From Heliopora coerulea (lineage: Eukaryota; Cnidaria; Anthozoa; Scleralcyonacea; Helioporidae): DNA of 64,000 bases. The stretch is taken from positions 682,001-746,000 of the forward strand of contig JASJOG010000018.1 in assembly GCA_030142905.1 (NCBI GenBank), in the 5' to 3' direction. The position numbers were made by a program, and so were the translations under genes. The notes beneath the pieces were generated by a model that was not told the origin of the DNA, did no database searches, and saw nothing but the letters and a program-made list of their open reading frames with translations. Shown one piece after another: positions 34,739 through 45,169 of this stretch; the first letter of the stretch is position 1, and every line of letters begins with the position of its first letter.

Positions 34739-35333
34739 TAACCTTGGTAGGAATTCCTGGTTCTCGGTGGTCGATCAAGGGAAAGCATACCACCAAGGGT
34801 TTCTGAAACCCGAGAGCCAACCTTTTACAGTGTTCATTACACCTTGGCGGTTGTATGAATGGATCCGAATTCCATTTCGCTTATCCAACGCACCAGCCTA
34901 CTTCCAGCGCTTCGTGGAGACGTGCTTGGGTGATTTACGAGATGAAATTTGTGTTCCATACCTGGATGACATTATCATCTTTAGTGCTTCTTTTAACGAT
35001 CATATTGAGCACCTCCGGCAAGTGCTTCAACGCCTCAAGAAACACGGTGTAAAACTGAAGCCGAAAAAGTGCACGATGTTTAAGAAAGAAGTAGTGTTTC
35101 TGGGGAGGGTCGTGTCCGAAGAAGGGTATAAGCTAGATCCTTCTACGATTGCTCCGATTCTACGCCTAAAAGAAACTCTACCTAAGACTGTCAACGAAGT
35201 AGGTAAACTAATGGGATTCTTGAATTATTACCGTAGATATGTCGCAAATTTCGCAGGAATGGCAAAGCCGATCTACGATCTCGTTAAGCTTGCTGAAAAT
35301 GACGCAACCGGTATCAAAACGGAAAACAAATGA
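34690..35333 (+). pseudogene. Gypsy pol: reverse transcriptase palm/thumb
   Basis: The frame at 34767-35333 holds [20 protein letters not shown] with the catalytic YLDD box, [15 protein letters not shown] and [20 protein letters not shown]. The expected Phe-Arg-Leu-x-Asn-Ala motif is present as [14 protein letters not shown]. Upstream residues 34690-34766 are in a different frame. Confidence 0.88.
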
Positions 35334-35369
35334 ACCGGGAAAAAATCGGGAAACCACGCAGTTTCATGG

Positions 35370-35880
35370 ACACTCACTTATCAGTCGGCGCTGGAGAAAC
35401 TCATCGCACGCCTTGTTAGTGTGCCAGTGATGGCGTACCCGGATCCTAAGAGCCAATACGTGTTCCATACCGATGCATCCGAGAATGGGTTGGGTGCTGT
35501 TCTCTATCAAGAGCAGAATGGTACTCTTCGGGTTATCGCTTACGGTTCACGTACCTTAACACCGGCAGAAAAGAATTACCACCTACGTTCTGGTAAGCTG
35601 GAATTTTTGGCGTTGAAATGGGCTATTTGTAAACAGTTTCGTGACCATCTTTACTATTCTCCAAGTTTTGTCGTGTATACGGACAATAACCCGTTAACGT
35701 ATGTTCTATCATCTGCAAAACTGAACGCAACTGGCCTTTGTTGAATAGGGGAGTTAGCCGATTTCAACTTTACTATAGGATATCGCCCTGGAAAAGCGAA
35801 CACTGATGCCGATAGCTTATCCAGACTGCCGGAGCATATGGGTAAGTGCATGGCTTCGTGTACTGAGGAGACTTGTTAAG
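35370..35880 (+). pseudogene. Gypsy pol: RNase H
   Basis: FHTDASENGLGAVLYQEQNG, YGSRTLTPAEKNYHLRSGKL, EFLALKWAI and VYTDNNPLTYV give the D-E-D active-site pattern of RNase H (D of HTDAS, E of KLEFLA, D of YTDNN). After a TGA/TAG pair at about 35743, the tail resumes as GELADFNFTIGYRPGKANTD and ADSLSR. Confidence 0.87.
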
Positions 35881-36139
35881 ATGAACAATGTGCAATTATC
35901 CAGTCGGCTAAAGAACAAGACCGAGGACGAATTAACTGGATTTCTTCCCTTACCCACGATCCAAACGTACTGAGTAAAGATGAACCCAAAACGTCAGCGA
36001 TTGGTAAATCAACGTTCGACGCCACTGACATTCGACAAGCTCAAATCGAAGATAGCATTATTGGCAAAGTGTATTCGTTCGTCAAATCGACAAGCGACCG
36101 ACGGCCCTTCAGCGATAACGAAAATCGGCTGATACTTGA

Positions 36140-37604
36140 CCACTTCTTCACGAATGGCACAAGTTGTTGATTGACAAAGATGGGGTGTTACGGAGAAAGA
36201 GTGGTTCATGTAATCAGGTCGTGCTTCCTCGGAAATACCATCGCACAGTCCTAAGAAAAGTCCATGATAACATGGGTCACCTCGGATCTGAACGCGTCCT
36301 CAATCGAGTCCGAGATCGGTTTTATTGGCCTAAGATGCAGAGTGACGTAGAAAACTACGTGAAGCATATCTGAAAGGTGAAAGGTGAAAATATACAGTTT
36401 GTAGAAATTTTATGTTTTTAAGTATACTTAGTTGTTAGAACAAGAGTGTAAATATTTAGTTATAGATGACACCATATTTAAAGAAACGGCCCCTTGAAAA
36501 TCAGCATCTTATCGCTGAAGGGTTACCGTTGTAAAATAAATTTAAATAAATAAATAAATAAATAGATAAATAAATAAATAAATAAATAAGTAAATAAAAA
36601 CCTCCGAGATTGAAAACTAGAGCTCCTCTTCAACCCATCATCCCTTCCTCACCATTCAAGTTAGGGTCCATTGATTTCGTCCATCTTGAAAAGTTGAGTG
36701 GAGGATATGAGTACATTCTGGTGATTGTCGATCACTTGAGCATACTCAAGCCTACCCCACTCGTAATAAGACAGCAAAAACTGTGGCTGAAAAACTTTAC
36801 AACGATTACATCCTTCGTTTCGGATTCCCAGCAAAGATCCGTCACGACCAGGGATGAGAATTTGAGAACCAACTCCTCAGAAGGCTGGAGCAACTTTGTG
36901 GCGTTAATCATTGTCGCAGTACACCCTACCACCCGTAGGGAAATGGGCAGGTGGAGCGGTTCAATAGAACTTTGCTGGATATGCTCCGTACCCTCCCCGA
37001 GAATGAGAAGTTGCGATGGAAGAATCATGTCGATAAAGTCATGCATGCATATAACTGCACGCGCAACGATTCAACGGGATATTTGCCTTTCTTCTTGCTG
37101 TTTGGGCGGCACCCTCGTCTACCAATTGGCCTCATTTTTCAGACCAAAATGCTATCAACCAAACAAGAGTACCCACCGTATGTAAAACAAGGGAGAAGGG
37201 CCATGCAAGAGGCTTACATGCTAGCTAGAAAGACGATTAATGAGAGGGGTATCAAAGCTAAGAAAACGGACGATCTTTGGGTACGTAGCTCCGTCCTCCA
37301 ACCAGAGGATCGTGTACTGGTGCGGAATCTAAGCGAACGAGGTGGGCCTGGAAAACTTAGATCGTTTTGGGAAAACGACATCCATGTTGTGGTTAGACGG
37401 AAGGGTCCAGAAAGGTCTAGCCCTGTCTACGAAGTCGATCCTCAGAATGAAGGACGAAAGAACAGTGTTTTACACCGAAACCTACTCCTTCCATGCGACG
37501 ACTTGCCCGTTGAGAATCCACAACCTGACATAGTACAACCAGTCCTACCGGCAACACGCAGGTCACGGCAACCTAAACCCAGTTCCCCTGCAATCTCGAA
37601 ATGA
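36140..37604 (+). pseudogene. Gypsy integrase, broken and split by insertion
   Basis: The HHCC zinc-binding part VVLPRKYHRTVLRKVHDNMG continues HLGSERVLNRVRDRFYWPKM (36164-36373). It is interrupted by a LINE-tail insertion at about 36375-36605. The DDE core starts LGSIDFVHLEK and EYILVIVDHLS, is frameshifted from about 36760, and regains frame at GQVERFNRTLLDMLRTLPEN around 36945. A C-terminal tail (VLQPEDRVLVRNLSERGGPG, YEVDPQNEGRKNSVLHRNLL) runs to 37604. Confidence 0.87.
36375..36605 (+). mobile_element. Short LINE/SINE 3'-end insertion with (AAAT)n tail
   Basis: About 160 bp of sequence unrelated to integrase, ending GTTGTAAAATAAATTTAAAT, then a TAAA-repeat tail (36541-36598). Interrupts the integrase reading frame. 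Confidence 0.7.
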
Positions 37605-38516
37605 AGAAATTTCCAGTGACGAGGAGTTTCCGGATCTAGTTACGGTTTTGCCACCAAGAAAGAGGGGTGTTGTCTCCCCTCCAAGAAACCCAACTCCACC
37701 TGAGACTGAGACAGCACTAGACATTCGATCCGAAGGAGAGACCACTCCAGCGAACGCGGAGTTGCCCTGACCGCGACGTACTGCAACTGGAACAGCATAA
37801 CGATCAAGCGGAGGAGGTGAATGTACCTAGAGGCGATCAGGAAAATGGAGTGCAACACGGTAACAACCTGAACCATCAGCCTGAGGTACACATTCCAGTC
37901 GGGAACCCGAGGCCACGTCGGACAAGGTATTCGAATGACTGTCTAACATACTACGAGCCTGACAAAACAGCACCAAACTGGACTGTTCCAAGTTTCAGCA
38001 CCAACTCCAACAACCGGATGGCAACCACCACAACTGCCCAACTCACCTTATCCATTCGTACCCTCTCCTTTTCCTCACCCTCCCCTCCATCCATTAGTGG
38101 ACCTCCTTTCCTCACTCCACCATACCCATTACTTAACTACCTTACACCGTTTTACGGGCACCTAGTGATACCGCATTCAATATATTAACAACTTATATTA
38201 TTATTTACGATTGTTCCGTGTTAGTAAATTTACTTTTTAGAGGAAAAGCTCCATAACTTTCACTTTACAATATCAGACATTCTGTCTACAGAAACCATCA
38301 TAAAGTAGAGATTAAGTGTTTATGCCAGTTGACAAAAGCTGCAGCACATTACTTTGGCAACTGGATAAACGTGAAATAGTTGGATCCCTAAATTACGGGA
38401 TGCTTTGTTATTGATGTAATGGTAATGATAGTTTCATTGAGAGAACTCCTTAAGCGAGTACCACGTGGTACCTTAATGTCCATCCCCAGTGAGTGTCATG
38501 GCACGACACTCAATTT

Positions 38517-38526
38517 GGAGGGGAAG
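38517..38526 (+). promoter_or_regulatory. Polypurine tract of gypsy element
   Basis: GGAGGGGAAG lies directly before the 3' LTR, the place where plus-strand synthesis is primed in LTR elements. Confidence 0.75.
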
Positions 38527-38528
38527 TG

Positions 38529-38835
38529 TGTTAGATAGTTAAATTGTTAAGTTCTTTGACGTCAGCAGTATTTAGTTTGTTGCGTGAACAGAATGAACCA
38601 TTGTCGATAAATGTAATTTGAGAACATCATGAGTGTGATGTGTGTGACAGCGCATGATATAGAATATTATTATTATTATAATTGCGACTAGTGTTACTAA
38701 GAGAGCAAAGTCAGATACGAGAAAGGTTTTACACAAACTGTTGGAGTTCGATAATAAAAGTTTGGAGCAAACTGTTGTATATTGTTCTAGTATCCTTACA
38801 TTGGCAATAAAGAACCTGTATAGCACGAGGTAACA
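38529..38835 (+). repeat. 3' LTR of the gypsy element
   Basis: Same ends and order of motifs as the 5' LTR, with small indels and substitutions (for example ATTGTTAAGTTCTTTGACGT against ACTGTTCTTTGAAGT). Confidence 0.92.
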
Positions 38836-38839
38836 TCAG

Positions 38840-39307
38840 CAGCTCCCCTCTGCTCGATTGTTGGCCTCTTGCTGACCCTGGCCTTTTTTACCTAGTAACT
38901 GGAATTCGTGGTCCTTTTCTTTCCTATTTCCTTCTTGCTTGATTTTTCCGTAACTTATTTTCCTAGCCTTTACCCTGACTCTTAACCCTAATCCTAACCC
39001 TCCTTATTTTACAGTATAAGGATGGTTTTTCTTTGCTATCATATTTTCTCCTCAATTTAATCCTGCCCAACCTAATTACATCGAAATCCAGCTTGCTTCC
39101 CATCCCATTCTCCCTATGTTGATCCCATTTACTAAATCTAAGCCACCCTTACCCGACGCTCCCTAGACTAATCTGCCAATTTCACGTTTTCAGAGATGCA
39201 GACACACCAAAACATTACAAGTGAATGCAAAACGGTTCCTCTTATATTAATAGCCTTTTCTCCTATATCCAGTGGGTCCCAAAAAAGGCTACTCTATTCA
39301 TGCTTCA
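38840..39307. other. Anonymous DNA right of gypsy element
   Basis: A short CCCTAA-like patch at 38986-39000, otherwise nothing recognised. Confidence 0.5.
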
Positions 39308-39407
39308 TTAACCCATTCCTGTTCAAGAGGTCTCCCCTAGACTATAACATCGTTTGGCGTCAGCCAGAGTAAAATACCAAAGTCGGTTATGGACCTGAAA
39401 GGGTTAA
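39308..39407. mobile_element. 100-bp MITE, family TTAACCCTTTC (copy 2)
   Basis: Begins TTAACCCATTC and ends GAAAGGGTTAA. Shares the core CGTTTGGCGTCAGCCAGAGT followed by AAAATA with copy 1 at 7359. Confidence 0.8.
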
Positions 39408-39429
39408 TATTCTTTATCTCATGACACAC

Positions 39430-41402
39430 CCACAATTCATTGTTTCAACAGAAGCGTTAAATCCTTTGGTCCACTTATTAATATTCAGTAGTGTGATAAC
39501 GACTTATCACACTGCTCTCCTTTGAAATCACTGTGATAAACGCTTATCGCCTGCTAATGAGTGAATATCTTCAAAATACGGGCGACAGAGGTACCAGGCG
39601 GAAATCGTAGACGGAGAAGAAATAATAAAGCCCAGCAAAAAACACGCAAAATAGGCATATTAGAGGTTTAAAATGTAATTCTAACGTTTCGTTGCTACAC
39701 CCAACATCCTCAGAGAATGAATGAAAAACTATATTACAAGGTGATGATATATAATGGTATGTTACATGATAAGTAAACGAGATATTGGCGTAGGAGCGGA
39801 AGTGGGAAGGGCACAAGGAAACAGCAGACTGAGATGTGATGGAAGGGTCGAGAAACGAAAGGTCTTAAAATAAAGAAAGTGGAAAAGAGCCCATGTTGGC
39901 ATTAAGTGATGGATTGAGTTTGCGGATAAGCAGACTTTCTCTGACGAGAAGTTCAGAGTTGAAAGAAGAAGAAGACAAGATAGTGAAGTCATCAGGCGAG
40001 ACAGGGTGTCCAGTGTCATAATGATGTGACAGGATGCTAGTCGGAGGAGGATTGACTCGTTTTTTGCCAGTAAGGGCAGAAATGCCCAAGTGCTCTGAGA
40101 TTCGTGTGTGGAGAAGCCGACTCGTCTGGCCGACATACAACGAACTACAACGTTGACACTTAAAACGGTAAACGACACGAGATCTCAAAGCCTCGGGAAT
40201 CCTGTCCTTAAAGACAAAAAAGTGAGACAATCGGAGGGAAGGGCGGAAAACAAAGCGAAGGTTAATGTGAGGGAAAGCACTGGAGCATAACTTCCGAATC
40301 TGAGTGCGAATTTGGAGGCTATGCTGACCAGTGTAGGGAAGGCAAAAGTAAACGATTTTCTTGGGGGCGAGGGAAACTTTGGGGGAGGGTGAGAAAATCT
40401 TATCAAGAAACCGGCGAATGCATGTGTCTATGAATGAAATAGGATAACCATTAAGTGAAAGCGTTTTCTTAAGATTTTGAAGATGCGAGTCAAAATTAAA
40501 ATAGGAGGAGCAAATACTAAAATAGCGATTAAGAAGGGAAGATATTAATCCTGTTTTGTTAACAGACGGGATAAAACTATTGTAGTTGGTGTATAAGCCA
40601 GTAAAAGTGGGTTTATGAAAAACTGAAGTAGAGAAAGAGCCATTGGATCGTGTTATAAGAACGTCAAGGAAGGGTAAACAGTTGTTGACTTCAGTTTCAT
40701 GCGTGAAATTGATGTTAGGATGTTGACTATTCAAATAACTGAGAAAAGGTGCAATATGATCGGGGGAAGCAAAAAGTAAAAAACAATCATCGACATATCT
40801 ACGGTAATAAACAGGCTTAAAATGAGTGGGACAGTTAGAGAGCCAAGATCGTTCATGGCAGGAAAGAAAAATATCGGCAAAAGTAGGACCCAGGGGAGAA
40901 CCCATGGCAACGCCATCGGTCTGTTCAAACAAAACACCATTAAAGAAAAAATGGCAATTCTTAACTGCAAAGTTTAGAAGTTGGGTGAATTGGGAACGGG
41001 TAAAGTTCTGAAAATGACTGGAATTATTAAATAACTTAGAAACAATAATATCGATGGTCTCATCTAATGGAATGTTAGTGAACAGTGATTTTATATCGAA
41101 GCTAACCATGGTTAAAGTATCAGAGTTAACGTCCAAGGCAAAAAGATCCTGAATAAAAGAGAAAGAATCGCTTACCATGTGTGTACCAGTAGAAATAGGG
41201 CGTAAAAGAGGGACTAGAAACTTTGCAAGACCATAGGAGTGAGTACCGATGGATGAGAGGATAGGTCTAAGGGGGACGCCAAGTTTGTGAACTTTAGGTA
41301 GTCCATACAAAATACCTGGGCGTGAGCCCGATGGAAATAAATTATCGTAAATAATTTCAGATATGGACCATAAACTGGAAAAGGCGCAAACTATTTCATT
41401 GT
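39430..41402 (-). mobile_element. Penelope-like element copy with intact RT/GIY-YIG frame
   Basis: In sense (minus) orientation: RT, then GIY-YIG, then a 3' region with CTCTGAGGATGTTGGG, a short loop, and CAACGAAACGTTAG (39724-39682), then a tail with TGATAA/TTATCA repeats to about 39430. The 5' part is missing: coding sequence begins abruptly at about 41402 next to the foldback at 41424. The tail sequence is shared with the inverted locus at 45.4-45.56 kb. Confidence 0.87.
39865..41402 (-). CDS. Penelope-like RT with GIY-YIG endonuclease (5'-truncated, uninterrupted)
   Basis: Open from about 41402 to a stop at 39865-39867, about 510 codons; the first Met in frame is at 41310. Domains in order (residues from that Met): RT start MYGLPKVHKLGVPLRPILSS, ASFDIKSLFTNIP-like block at about 70-90, MGSPLGPTFADIFLS at about 130, catalytic YRRYVDDCFLLF at about 170, thumb/linker, VSLAPKKIVYFCLPYTGQHS at about 320, then GIY-YIG with VVYRFKCQRCSSLYVGQTSR, RISEH, and a catalytic-type Glu in LLVRESLLIRKLNPSLN. 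No stop or frameshift across RT and nuclease, unlike every other PLE copy here. The N-terminal extension and promoter are lacking, so it is probably not autonomous, but it is the youngest-looking element in the window. PLEs copy into DNA by target-primed reverse transcription. Confidence 0.88.
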
Positions 41403-41423
41403 GAGTGAGTCATGAGATAAGGT

Positions 41424-41569
41424 GGTTAATCAACGTTCACTCGTGTCATAAAGAATTTAACATCGCTCGTGAAGCTTGAACGTCCACTGGGGGCCTACGG
41501 CCCCTCATAGCCGTTAAGCTTCACTTGCGATGTTAAATCCTTTATCACACTCGTGACCATTGATTAACC
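41424..41569. repeat. Foldback repeat (copy A)
   Basis: GGTTAATCAACGTTCACTCG and TCATAAAGAATTTAACATCG pair with the inverted right half ending CGTGACCATTGATTAACC. The loop contains GGGGGCCTACGGCCCC. An inverted relative lies at 45.17-45.31 kb. Confidence 0.85.
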
Positions 41570-41860
41570 TTTACTTACAAATTACCTTTTGTACAACAGG
41601 TAATTCTAAAGAATAATCATTAGAATTTTTAATAAGGTAGCCTTTTCTTGGCACACCCTGTATAGGGATGGATAGACAATCCGACCTATCTTTAAAGGTG
41701 ACATACCATGACATAACTTGGATCCGAATACCTGATTTTAAATTTTTGTTTTTATGTCCTCAATTTTTAATAAGAAATACGTTGAGAACATATTTGAATT
41801 CTTAACGCCTTGTTTACCACGTGCCGTGGTTCATAGACGCTCGTCATGATCATGACGTAC

Positions 41861-42028
41861 ACTTGTGATTTTATGCAATGCGATCGTTATCTTGGCGTAT
41901 GTGTTAAACCGACGAGAGCATCGAGGACAGGATGGAGCGAATCATTAGCGGATATTTTGCTGCATAGACTGTTATTGATTTATTACATACATCAGGATGA
42001 CCATCGCAACGTACAAAATCACAGGTAT
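41861..42028. repeat. Dispersed repeat, copy 1 (partner at 52826)
   Basis: Shares ATCTTGGCGTATNTNTTAAA, CGAGG, GCGTAGACT-like, AGGATGAC and CGTACAAAATC blocks in the same order with 52826-52997. No coding motif. Confidence 0.7.
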
Positions 42029-42032
42029 GAAC

Positions 42033-42440
42033 GGGCCTTAATCAACAGCCGTTCTTGAATCACAAACGCTTTTTACTTTCAATAAAATTTTTCCTTCAAA
42101 GCAAAGATAATGAATAACTTCAAATCCCAAGGGCGTCGTCGAACTTTCACAACGCCATTTTCATTCTGCATGTACAGACGTCACTAATAGCGTTTACACG
42201 TTCTAAATACGATGCCTCCTCCTACAACGTCAACATCTGTTAATTGAATTCACCGCTGACTTACTAGTTACACATACTATCATCTCTCATATTATATATT
42301 AAGTTATTCATCATCTTTGCTCGCAAAAAAAATAATAAAATTCCATTCAAAGAATACATGGCCCAAAGAGCAAAAGCAACTGATTATCCAATCTTGCAGC
42401 TGATGTCCGTTACTCAAGAACGTCGATTGCTTAGGGTTTC
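42033..42440. mobile_element. CTTAAGCAAC-type MITE, copy 1
   Basis: About 400 bp, alignable over its length to 56326-56711: GTTCTTGA, then AATGAATAACTTCAAATCCC, AAGGGCGTCGTCGAAC, ACGTCAACATCTGT, TTCACCGCTGACT, TTATTCATCATCTTTGCTCG and CTCAAGAACGTCGATTGCTTA. Ends are inverted repeats (CTTAATCAAC...GTTCTTGA and TCAAGAACGT...GATTGCTTAG). Confidence 0.8.
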
Positions 42441-42545
42441 CAATTTTCCACTAAGGAAATTTACACGAAAAGAAGTTTCGCGAGCAAAAATTCCTCTGGA
42501 GAAAACCAGTCAATATGGGACGACCATCTGGAAATACCTGCTTAG

Positions 42546-42704
42546 GGTTGGTTTCCACTTATGAAAATTTTCCTCAGGAAAGGAACGGACAGGAAAGATT
42601 TCTTTGTCTTAAAATCATTAGTTCTGCCCTAGAGTTCACAAGATAATGGAAACTTTCCTGTCCGTTCCTTTCCTGAGGAAGATTTTCCTTAGTGGAAATC
42701 AACC
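42546..42704. mobile_element. 159-bp foldback MITE, TTAA-type target
   Basis: GGTTGGTTTCCACT, then CCTCAGGAAAGGAACGGACA pair with the inverted right end ending GTGGAAATCAACC. Flanked by TTAG and TTAA. Arms are about 52 bp with few mismatches. Confidence 0.85.
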
Positions 42705-42965
42705 TTAAGGCCTGTTTCACACTTGAACATAAACATAGGCACAAGGAGAAAAAAAAAAGCAAAACGAAGGAATGAAGTAAAGTCTGCGACATAAGGTTAG
42801 TCATAAGCGTAACATAATAGTCCAAGCACGAGAAAAGAGCCGAACAAAGGACTGGATAAAGAAAAATTCTTGTTGTTTTGTCTTCGCAAGTCTCAGAGAA
42901 GGTATCATCTTTGTTTTCGAATTGATCTTGTTCATATGCTTATGTCGCTTGTATGAACTAGAGGC

Positions 42966-43073
42966 TTAACGCTTTCGTTCTTTGTGCCCTTTTGGGCTTT
43001 TTTGCTTTGTTCTTTCATTTGTACTATTTTACTAATTTGTTCTGTAGGACTACCGTATGCATGAAAGGGTTAA
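42966..43073. mobile_element. MITE, family TTAACCCTTTC (copy 3)
   Basis: Begins TTAACGCTTTCGTTC and ends GCATGAAAGGGTTAA. About 108 bp, same ends as copies at 7359 and 39308 but a different core. Confidence 0.65.
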
Positions 43074-43509
43074 TGAACATCTCAATTTCGACGTTCCGCA
43101 AACGCCCACCGGTAAAATCAAACCACTTGTAAATCTACGCTGGTTCCCTCTTAGAATGTTTTGCTAGCTTTTTTGGTATTGCTTCCTCTCTTTTGACCGA
43201 AACCGATCGTCGTATGGTTCAGGTATTTTCATACTGGTACAGTCACTGGCATACCTATCTCGTCTTCGGTTCTCACCGAGTTAATGGACGCCACGTTCCT
43301 GTTTTCGAGTTGTACCGTTGACAAATTATTGGATAACTCTCGTGTTCTTCCCATTTGATTCCTGTCCTTCCACATTTTCTCATCTGGTGCCTGGTTTGAC
43401 TTCGTTTGTCTTTCTTTTGCGTGTGTGTGTGTGCAACTGTGTGCTCTAGTTTTGGCCTTGTCAACCTTGCCGGTCGTTGGTGATTCCATCATTCTTAGAA
43501 GCCTACGCT

Positions 43510-44559
43510 ATGAATCCAAGTCCTCCAAGTAAAACTGTTATAGTTACTGCTACCTTATGTGGTGGCCCTCTCTCCTTGCAGGAGGTAAATGATGCTCTTT
43601 TGACCCAAACTGAAGGCCCTTCAGCTGTTGTGTTTGAAAGTATTAAACTATTGGGTTCAAACCGCATTCGCATCTCGTTTTCCAGTGCAAAACGTGCTCG
43701 TGCCTTTGTCCAGTTAGAGTTAATGATTCGTGGCCAACCAGTAAAGATTGAACCGGTTTGTCTTGTTCGTAAAGTACTTCTTAAATCTCTACCGTACGGA
43801 ATTCCACAGGCTAAGGCTCATGAAGTTCTACAGACTTACGGAGTGATTTGCAAGTCAAAAATGATAAAGTATAATCGTGTTTTTACAGGGGACCGTACTT
43901 ACGTTATGGAACTTTGCTCCCACATTCCTTCGAAAATATATATTCTTGGTCATCCTTGTTTCGTCTTTTATCCCAATCAACCGCGTACTTGTTTCATTTG
44001 CAATGCTTCGGATCACTTTCTTTCTGCGTGTCCTTTTCGCAAGAAGCGTCGTTCATCCAAAGTCAAAGGGAACCCATCCATGACAAGTCACGAACATTCA
44101 TTGTCCCAGGAAAATAATTTACTTCTGAACAACCATAGCGGTAAAAAATCTAGAAATGCTCTGCCGACCGCGTCCTCGGGCTCGATACCTCGTGATACAG
44201 CATTATCTCCGTCTTCCACCCCATCCTGTGTCGAAAGAAAAACTGGCGAATCTTCGGCTTATACTGCATCCTCAAAAGAGGAATCTTCTCGTGTTCGATT
44301 ATTCTCGGACTTTTCACCTCTGCAAAAGAAATTATACCAACCACTGTCAGACCCATCCTGGAACATCTCACCTTTGGACAAGACATCCTCCAATTCACCG
44401 TTAAACTCATCCTCCAATACTTCGCCTTTGGACAAGATACCTTGTAATGCACCGTTAAACCCGTTTTCCAGCACTTCATCTTTGAACAAGAAATCTTGTT
44501 ATGCACCGTTATCATCGTCCTCGCTCTCTTCGCCTCTGAACGAGAAGTTGGAGAAGTAA
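43510..44559 (+). CDS. LINE-type ORF1 (gag-like, zinc knuckle), orphan
   Basis: ATG at 43510 (MNPSPPSKTVIVTA...), stop at 44557-44559, about 349 codons, fully open. An RRM-like fold candidate (residues about 10-80) and a second unit lead to RTCFICNASDHFLSACPF, a CX2CX4HX4C zinc knuckle. A basic KKRRSS stretch and a Ser/Pro-rich tail follow. The arrangement resembles ORF1 proteins of Tx1/L1-like and other non-LTR elements that coat element RNA. The tail contains four 18-residue repeats (SPLDK...APLN). No endonuclease/RT frame follows within several kb, so ORF2 is missing. The upstream 350 bp is T-rich with a (GT)n run. It could alternatively be a domesticated gag-like gene. Confidence 0.65.
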   Translation: MNPSPPSKTVIVTATLCGGPLSLQEVNDALLTQTEGPSAVVFESIKLLGSNRIRISFSSAKRARAFVQLELMIRGQPVKIEPVCLVRKVLLKSLPYGIPQAKAHEVLQTYGVICKSKMIKYNRVFTGDRTYVMELCSHIPSKIYILGHPCFVFYPNQPRTCFICNASDHFLSACPFRKKRRSSKVKGNPSMTSHEHSLSQENNLLLNNHSGKKSRNALPTASSGSIPRDTALSPSSTPSCVERKTGESSAYTASSKEESSRVRLFSDFSPLQKKLYQPLSDPSWNISPLDKTSSNSPLNSSSNTSPLDKIPCNAPLNPFSSTSSLNKKSCYAPLSSSSLSSPLNEKLEK

Positions 44560-44560
44560 T
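44371..44560. repeat. 54-bp x ~4 tandem repeat within ORF1
   Basis: CCTTTGGACAAGA-like unit starts recur at 44371, 44425, 44479 and 44533, exactly 54 bases apart and in frame (18 codons). A partial fifth copy follows after the stop at 44563. Confidence 0.9.
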
Positions 44561-45169
44561 CGTTTTCAAACGAGAAATCTTGTGATGCGCCGTTTATTCT
44601 GAAAATCTTTCGAATCGCGAAATTATGGATGTCCACCATCGTTTGTTGTGAACTTTCTTTGTTCATTACTTGAAACTCTGTTCTTTAAGTATTTCTTCTA
44701 ACGAAATACAATTAATCTTGAGTGTTTTGTCAGTTCTTCAACTAGCCATTTTGTTTATGATTTCGTATTGATTTTTATTTTTATGAAGTCGGTGTTCTTG
44801 CAATAAGGCGAGCGGTAACACCTTTTGGGAGGCACGTTGCCACCCATGCAGGATCCTATACATATTTTCTTTGGTGATACTTATCCCCAGATGTGTGCAT
44901 CCCCGGATACAGATATTAAAGCTGTTTTCATGAATAGGCCACTCAGACATTGTGTGCACAACCTTGAGAAAATAGTCCATCTGACCTAGGAGTCCCCCAA
45001 GTTGTTCTCCTTCCCATAACATCTTGACTTTTTTGATATTGGAGCGCCGGAAACTCAGTGAATTTTAGTCAAAACAATGTACATATATGGTAAATCTACT
45101 GAGTTTTTATTTAATTCTGCATCCCCCGATGTACGTCAAAACGAGAGCAAATTTTCTTATTATTTTGCT
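44561..45169. other. Anonymous DNA after orphan ORF1
   Basis: Short open frames on both strands (one at 44738-45022 on the minus strand) have no family signature. Possibly 3' sequence of the same element. Confidence 0.4.

Larger units (their letters stand above)
29430..38835 (+). mobile_element. Ty3/gypsy LTR retrotransposon, 9.4 kb with nested LINEs
   Basis: LTRs at 29430-29731 and 38529-38835 begin TGTTAGATAGTT and end GGTAACA. TCAG flanks both sides (29426-29429 and 38836-38839) as a 4-bp target duplication. The order gag, zinc knuckle, protease, RT, RNase H, integrase is that of Ty3/gypsy (Metaviridae). No envelope-like gene was seen. The LTRs are similar but have several differences, and the coding part carries many lesions, so the copy is old and inactive. 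Confidence 0.93.

Noticed and set aside
39270..41665. Mariner-type element enclosing the PLE (GGGTCCCAAAAAAGGCTACT and the inverted end ...GGCACACCCTGTA)
   Set aside because: Ends are similar over about 20 bases but imperfect, the left end lacks a clean CAGGG and TA target; too weak to call.
42705..42970. Another MITE starting GGCCTGTTTCACACTTGAAC
   Set aside because: The proposed right end (ATGAACTAGAGGCTTAA) pairs only loosely and target duplication is unclear.
44738..45022. Reverse-strand 94-codon gene
   Set aside because: No motif, no start context, and the other strand is equally open in patches; likely element 3' sequence.
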